A DNA stretch of 6,595 bases from Clostridiales bacterium (GTDB taxonomy: Bacteria; Bacillota; Clostridia; Peptostreptococcales; T1SED10-28), in contig SLKF01000269.1 in assembly GCA_007134725.1 (NCBI GenBank), positions 1 to 6,595 of the forward strand, written 5' to 3'. Shown in pieces: positions 5,298 to 6,595 of this stretch (position 1 is its first letter; every line of letters begins with the position of its first letter). The notes under the pieces are model-generated. The model saw only the letters and a program-made list of their open reading frames with translations. It ran no database searches and was not told the origin of the DNA. The position numbers and the translations under genes are program-made.

Positions 5298-6595
5298 ATG
5301 TATCGTAAAATTACTTTGCTTACCATCATGCTTTTGCTTGGGGTTGGTATCTTTGGTGGACTAAGCCAAGAGGTTTATGGAATTACGGAAGATCCCCTGC
5401 AAGAGGTGGATGAAATACAAGATGAAATTGCGGAATACGAAGAAACCATTCGCCTGCTGAACGAGGACATCGAAAAGCGTCTAGAGCGATTGGAAGAATT
5501 AGATAAAGAGCTTGCAGCGATCGAAAAAGCCCTTGAGGATACGGAAGCGGAACTTATCAGCTCTCAAGATAAATTGGAGGAAGTCACAAAGAAATTCGGT
5601 GGACGGGTGAGAAGCTCCTATATGAAAGGGGGCACCTCCTACTTAGAAACCCTTCTGGCATCGGATAGTTTTGGAGATTTAATCATTCGATGGGCCTATA
5701 TGCAAAGGATTGCCGATCGGGATGCGGAATTAATCAGTATCTTAAGAGAAGAACAGCAAAATACGGAGGAACAGCGTTTAGCCATGGAGGAACAACGAGA
5801 AAATATTGAAGACCGACAATTTCAAATGCTGGCGGAACGAAAAAATCTTGAGGAGCAGCGGGAAATTTTAACCGCCCTATTAGAAGCTTCTCGAGAAGAA
5901 TTAGAAGAGGCTATGACACGGATTCCTCAAAGTGAAGGGAACCCGGTATATGGGATTGCTTTGGATAATCATCCAAACGCAAGACCTCAACATGGTCTGT
6001 CCGAAGCAAGCCTTATTTATGAGTATGAAGTGGAGGGGCGGGCAACCCGCTATTTAGCTCTTTTTCATGAGCTTCCCACCAAAGTAGGCCCGATTCGAAG
6101 TGCTCGGAAACATAGCATTATGCTGGCTTGGGAAAATAATGTGAATTTTATTACAGCCAGTGGCAGTCGAGATAACCGCCAAACGATTAAAGATTGGGGA
6201 GTTAACTATACAAACGCACTATCCCATGGGGCATTTTATCGGGATGGAGCACGACGGGCACCCCATAATCTATATGTAAATCTGTCCACCTTAAGGGAAG
6301 GGAATCCTTCACCGGGAAATGTTCTTCGCCCCAAGCATATTAGCAGGCAGGGAAGCCCTGCAAATAATTTTTCAATAGAATACAGTACGAATTATCGGGT
6401 TTCCTATCAATATGATGGGCAGCAGGAAGCTTATCGAAGACTGATAAACGGGAGCCAGCACCGGGATGGTACCGGAACACCGATCTGGGCACGAAACATT
6501 ATTGTACAATACACCAAGCATCCAACGGATGCTTGGGGACGCACGACACCGGAGGTATTAGGTAAAGGGGACATTGATTACTATGTAAGCGGCCA
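5298..6595 (+). CDS. Secreted EnvC/PcsB-like coiled-coil protein fused to a DUF3048 (YerB-like) domain, 3'-truncated
   Basis: The frame is open from the ATG at 5298 (AGGAGG 8 bases ahead) to the right edge, giving 432 residues with the C-terminus missing. Residues 1–28 look like a signal peptide (MYRK, a hydrophobic core, then a likely cut near VYG/ITED) with no lipobox Cys. Residues of about 33–100 and 137–207 are Glu/Lys/Leu/Gln-rich coiled coils. Between them lies a segment typical of PcsB, CwlO and EnvC: RVRSSYMKGGTSYLETLLAS (103–122), then SFGDLIIRWAYMQRIADRD. From about 213 the protein is DUF3048-like: GIALDNHPNARPQHGLSEAS (219–238), TRYLALF, VGPIRSAR (263–270), RDGARRAPHNLY (315–326), and a C-terminal part with RLINGSQHRDGTGTP (381–395) and ARNIIVQY. 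No M23, CHAP or NlpC/P60 domain is seen in what is present. Its place 21 bp behind ftsX suggests an FtsEX-controlled envelope protein. The DUF3048 function is unknown, and any wall-active role is inference. Confidence 0.85.
   Translation, partial: MYRKITLLTIMLLLGVGIFGGLSQEVYGITEDPLQEVDEIQDEIAEYEETIRLLNEDIEKRLERLEELDKELAAIEKALEDTEAELISSQDKLEEVTKKFGGRVRSSYMKGGTSYLETLLASDSFGDLIIRWAYMQRIADRDAELISILREEQQNTEEQRLAMEEQRENIEDRQFQMLAERKNLEEQREILTALLEASREELEEAMTRIPQSEGNPVYGIALDNHPNARPQHGLSEASLIYEYEVEGRATRYLALFHELPTKVGPIRSARKHSIMLAWENNVNFITASGSRDNRQTIKDWGVNYTNALSHGAFYRDGARRAPHNLYVNLSTLREGNPSPGNVLRPKHISRQGSPANNFSIEYSTNYRVSYQYDGQQEAYRRLINGSQHRDGTGTPIWARNIIVQYTKHPTDAWGRTTPEVLGKGDIDYYVSG

Noticed and set aside
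5066..5308. Second + strand frame of 80 codons at the end of ftsX
   Set aside because: It overlaps the last two membrane segments of ftsX in another frame and runs past the ribosome binding site and start of the next gene; no family resemblance.
5298..6595. Standard EnvC/M23 peptidase, as expected behind ftsEX
   Set aside because: The coiled-coil half fits, but the C-terminal half shows DUF3048 motifs and no M23 zinc-binding motifs (HxxxD, HxH) or CHAP Cys/His pair within the visible part.

Overview
The window is a stretch of low-to-moderate GC Gram-positive chromosome, densely coded on the + strand. Strong AGGAGG-type ribosome binding sites, TTG and GTG starts, a Bacillus-style MurAB (MurZ)-type murA, and the order murA – walJ (yycJ) – htrA – rlmH all point to Bacillota. 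An anaerobic Clostridia lineage is my best guess, possibly relatives of Alkaliphilus or Tindallia; this rests on gene content and style, not on a marker gene. I see no tRNA, rRNA, CRISPR array, insertion sequence or phage gene.

Layout. Positions 2–841 hold the 3' two thirds of murA (peptidoglycan precursor synthesis). Then come walJ (880–1680, metallo-beta-lactamase-fold exonuclease family), a membrane-anchored HtrA/DegP-like serine protease (1740–3035, start moved downstream to a well-placed ATG) and rlmH (3065–3544, 23S rRNA pseudouridine-1915 methyltransferase). Gaps are short (29–59 bp) and I see no internal terminator, so these read as one transcription unit. A hairpin plus T-run at 3564–3601 closes it. 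An extended -10 promoter (3661–3669), set among three TAATATT repeats, then starts a second unit: ftsE (3716–4399), ftsX (4392–5276, overlapping ftsE) and a secreted coiled-coil protein (5298 to beyond the right edge).

How the genes work together. Most of the products act on the cell envelope: MurA commits UDP-GlcNAc to peptidoglycan, HtrA handles damaged exported proteins, WalJ belongs to a family linked to coordinating replication with division and wall homeostasis, and FtsEX is the ATP-driven transmembrane switch that activates peptidoglycan hydrolases through coiled-coil partners (EnvC, PcsB, CwlO).

The most interesting item is the last gene. Its N-terminal half looks like the FtsX-binding coiled-coil module of EnvC/PcsB/CwlO. 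The expected M23, CHAP or NlpC/P60 domain does not follow; instead the protein continues in the same frame into a DUF3048 (YerB-like) domain, whose function is unknown. Placed directly behind ftsEX, this suggests a DUF3048 envelope effector controlled by FtsEX. The rest of the window is ordinary core genome.
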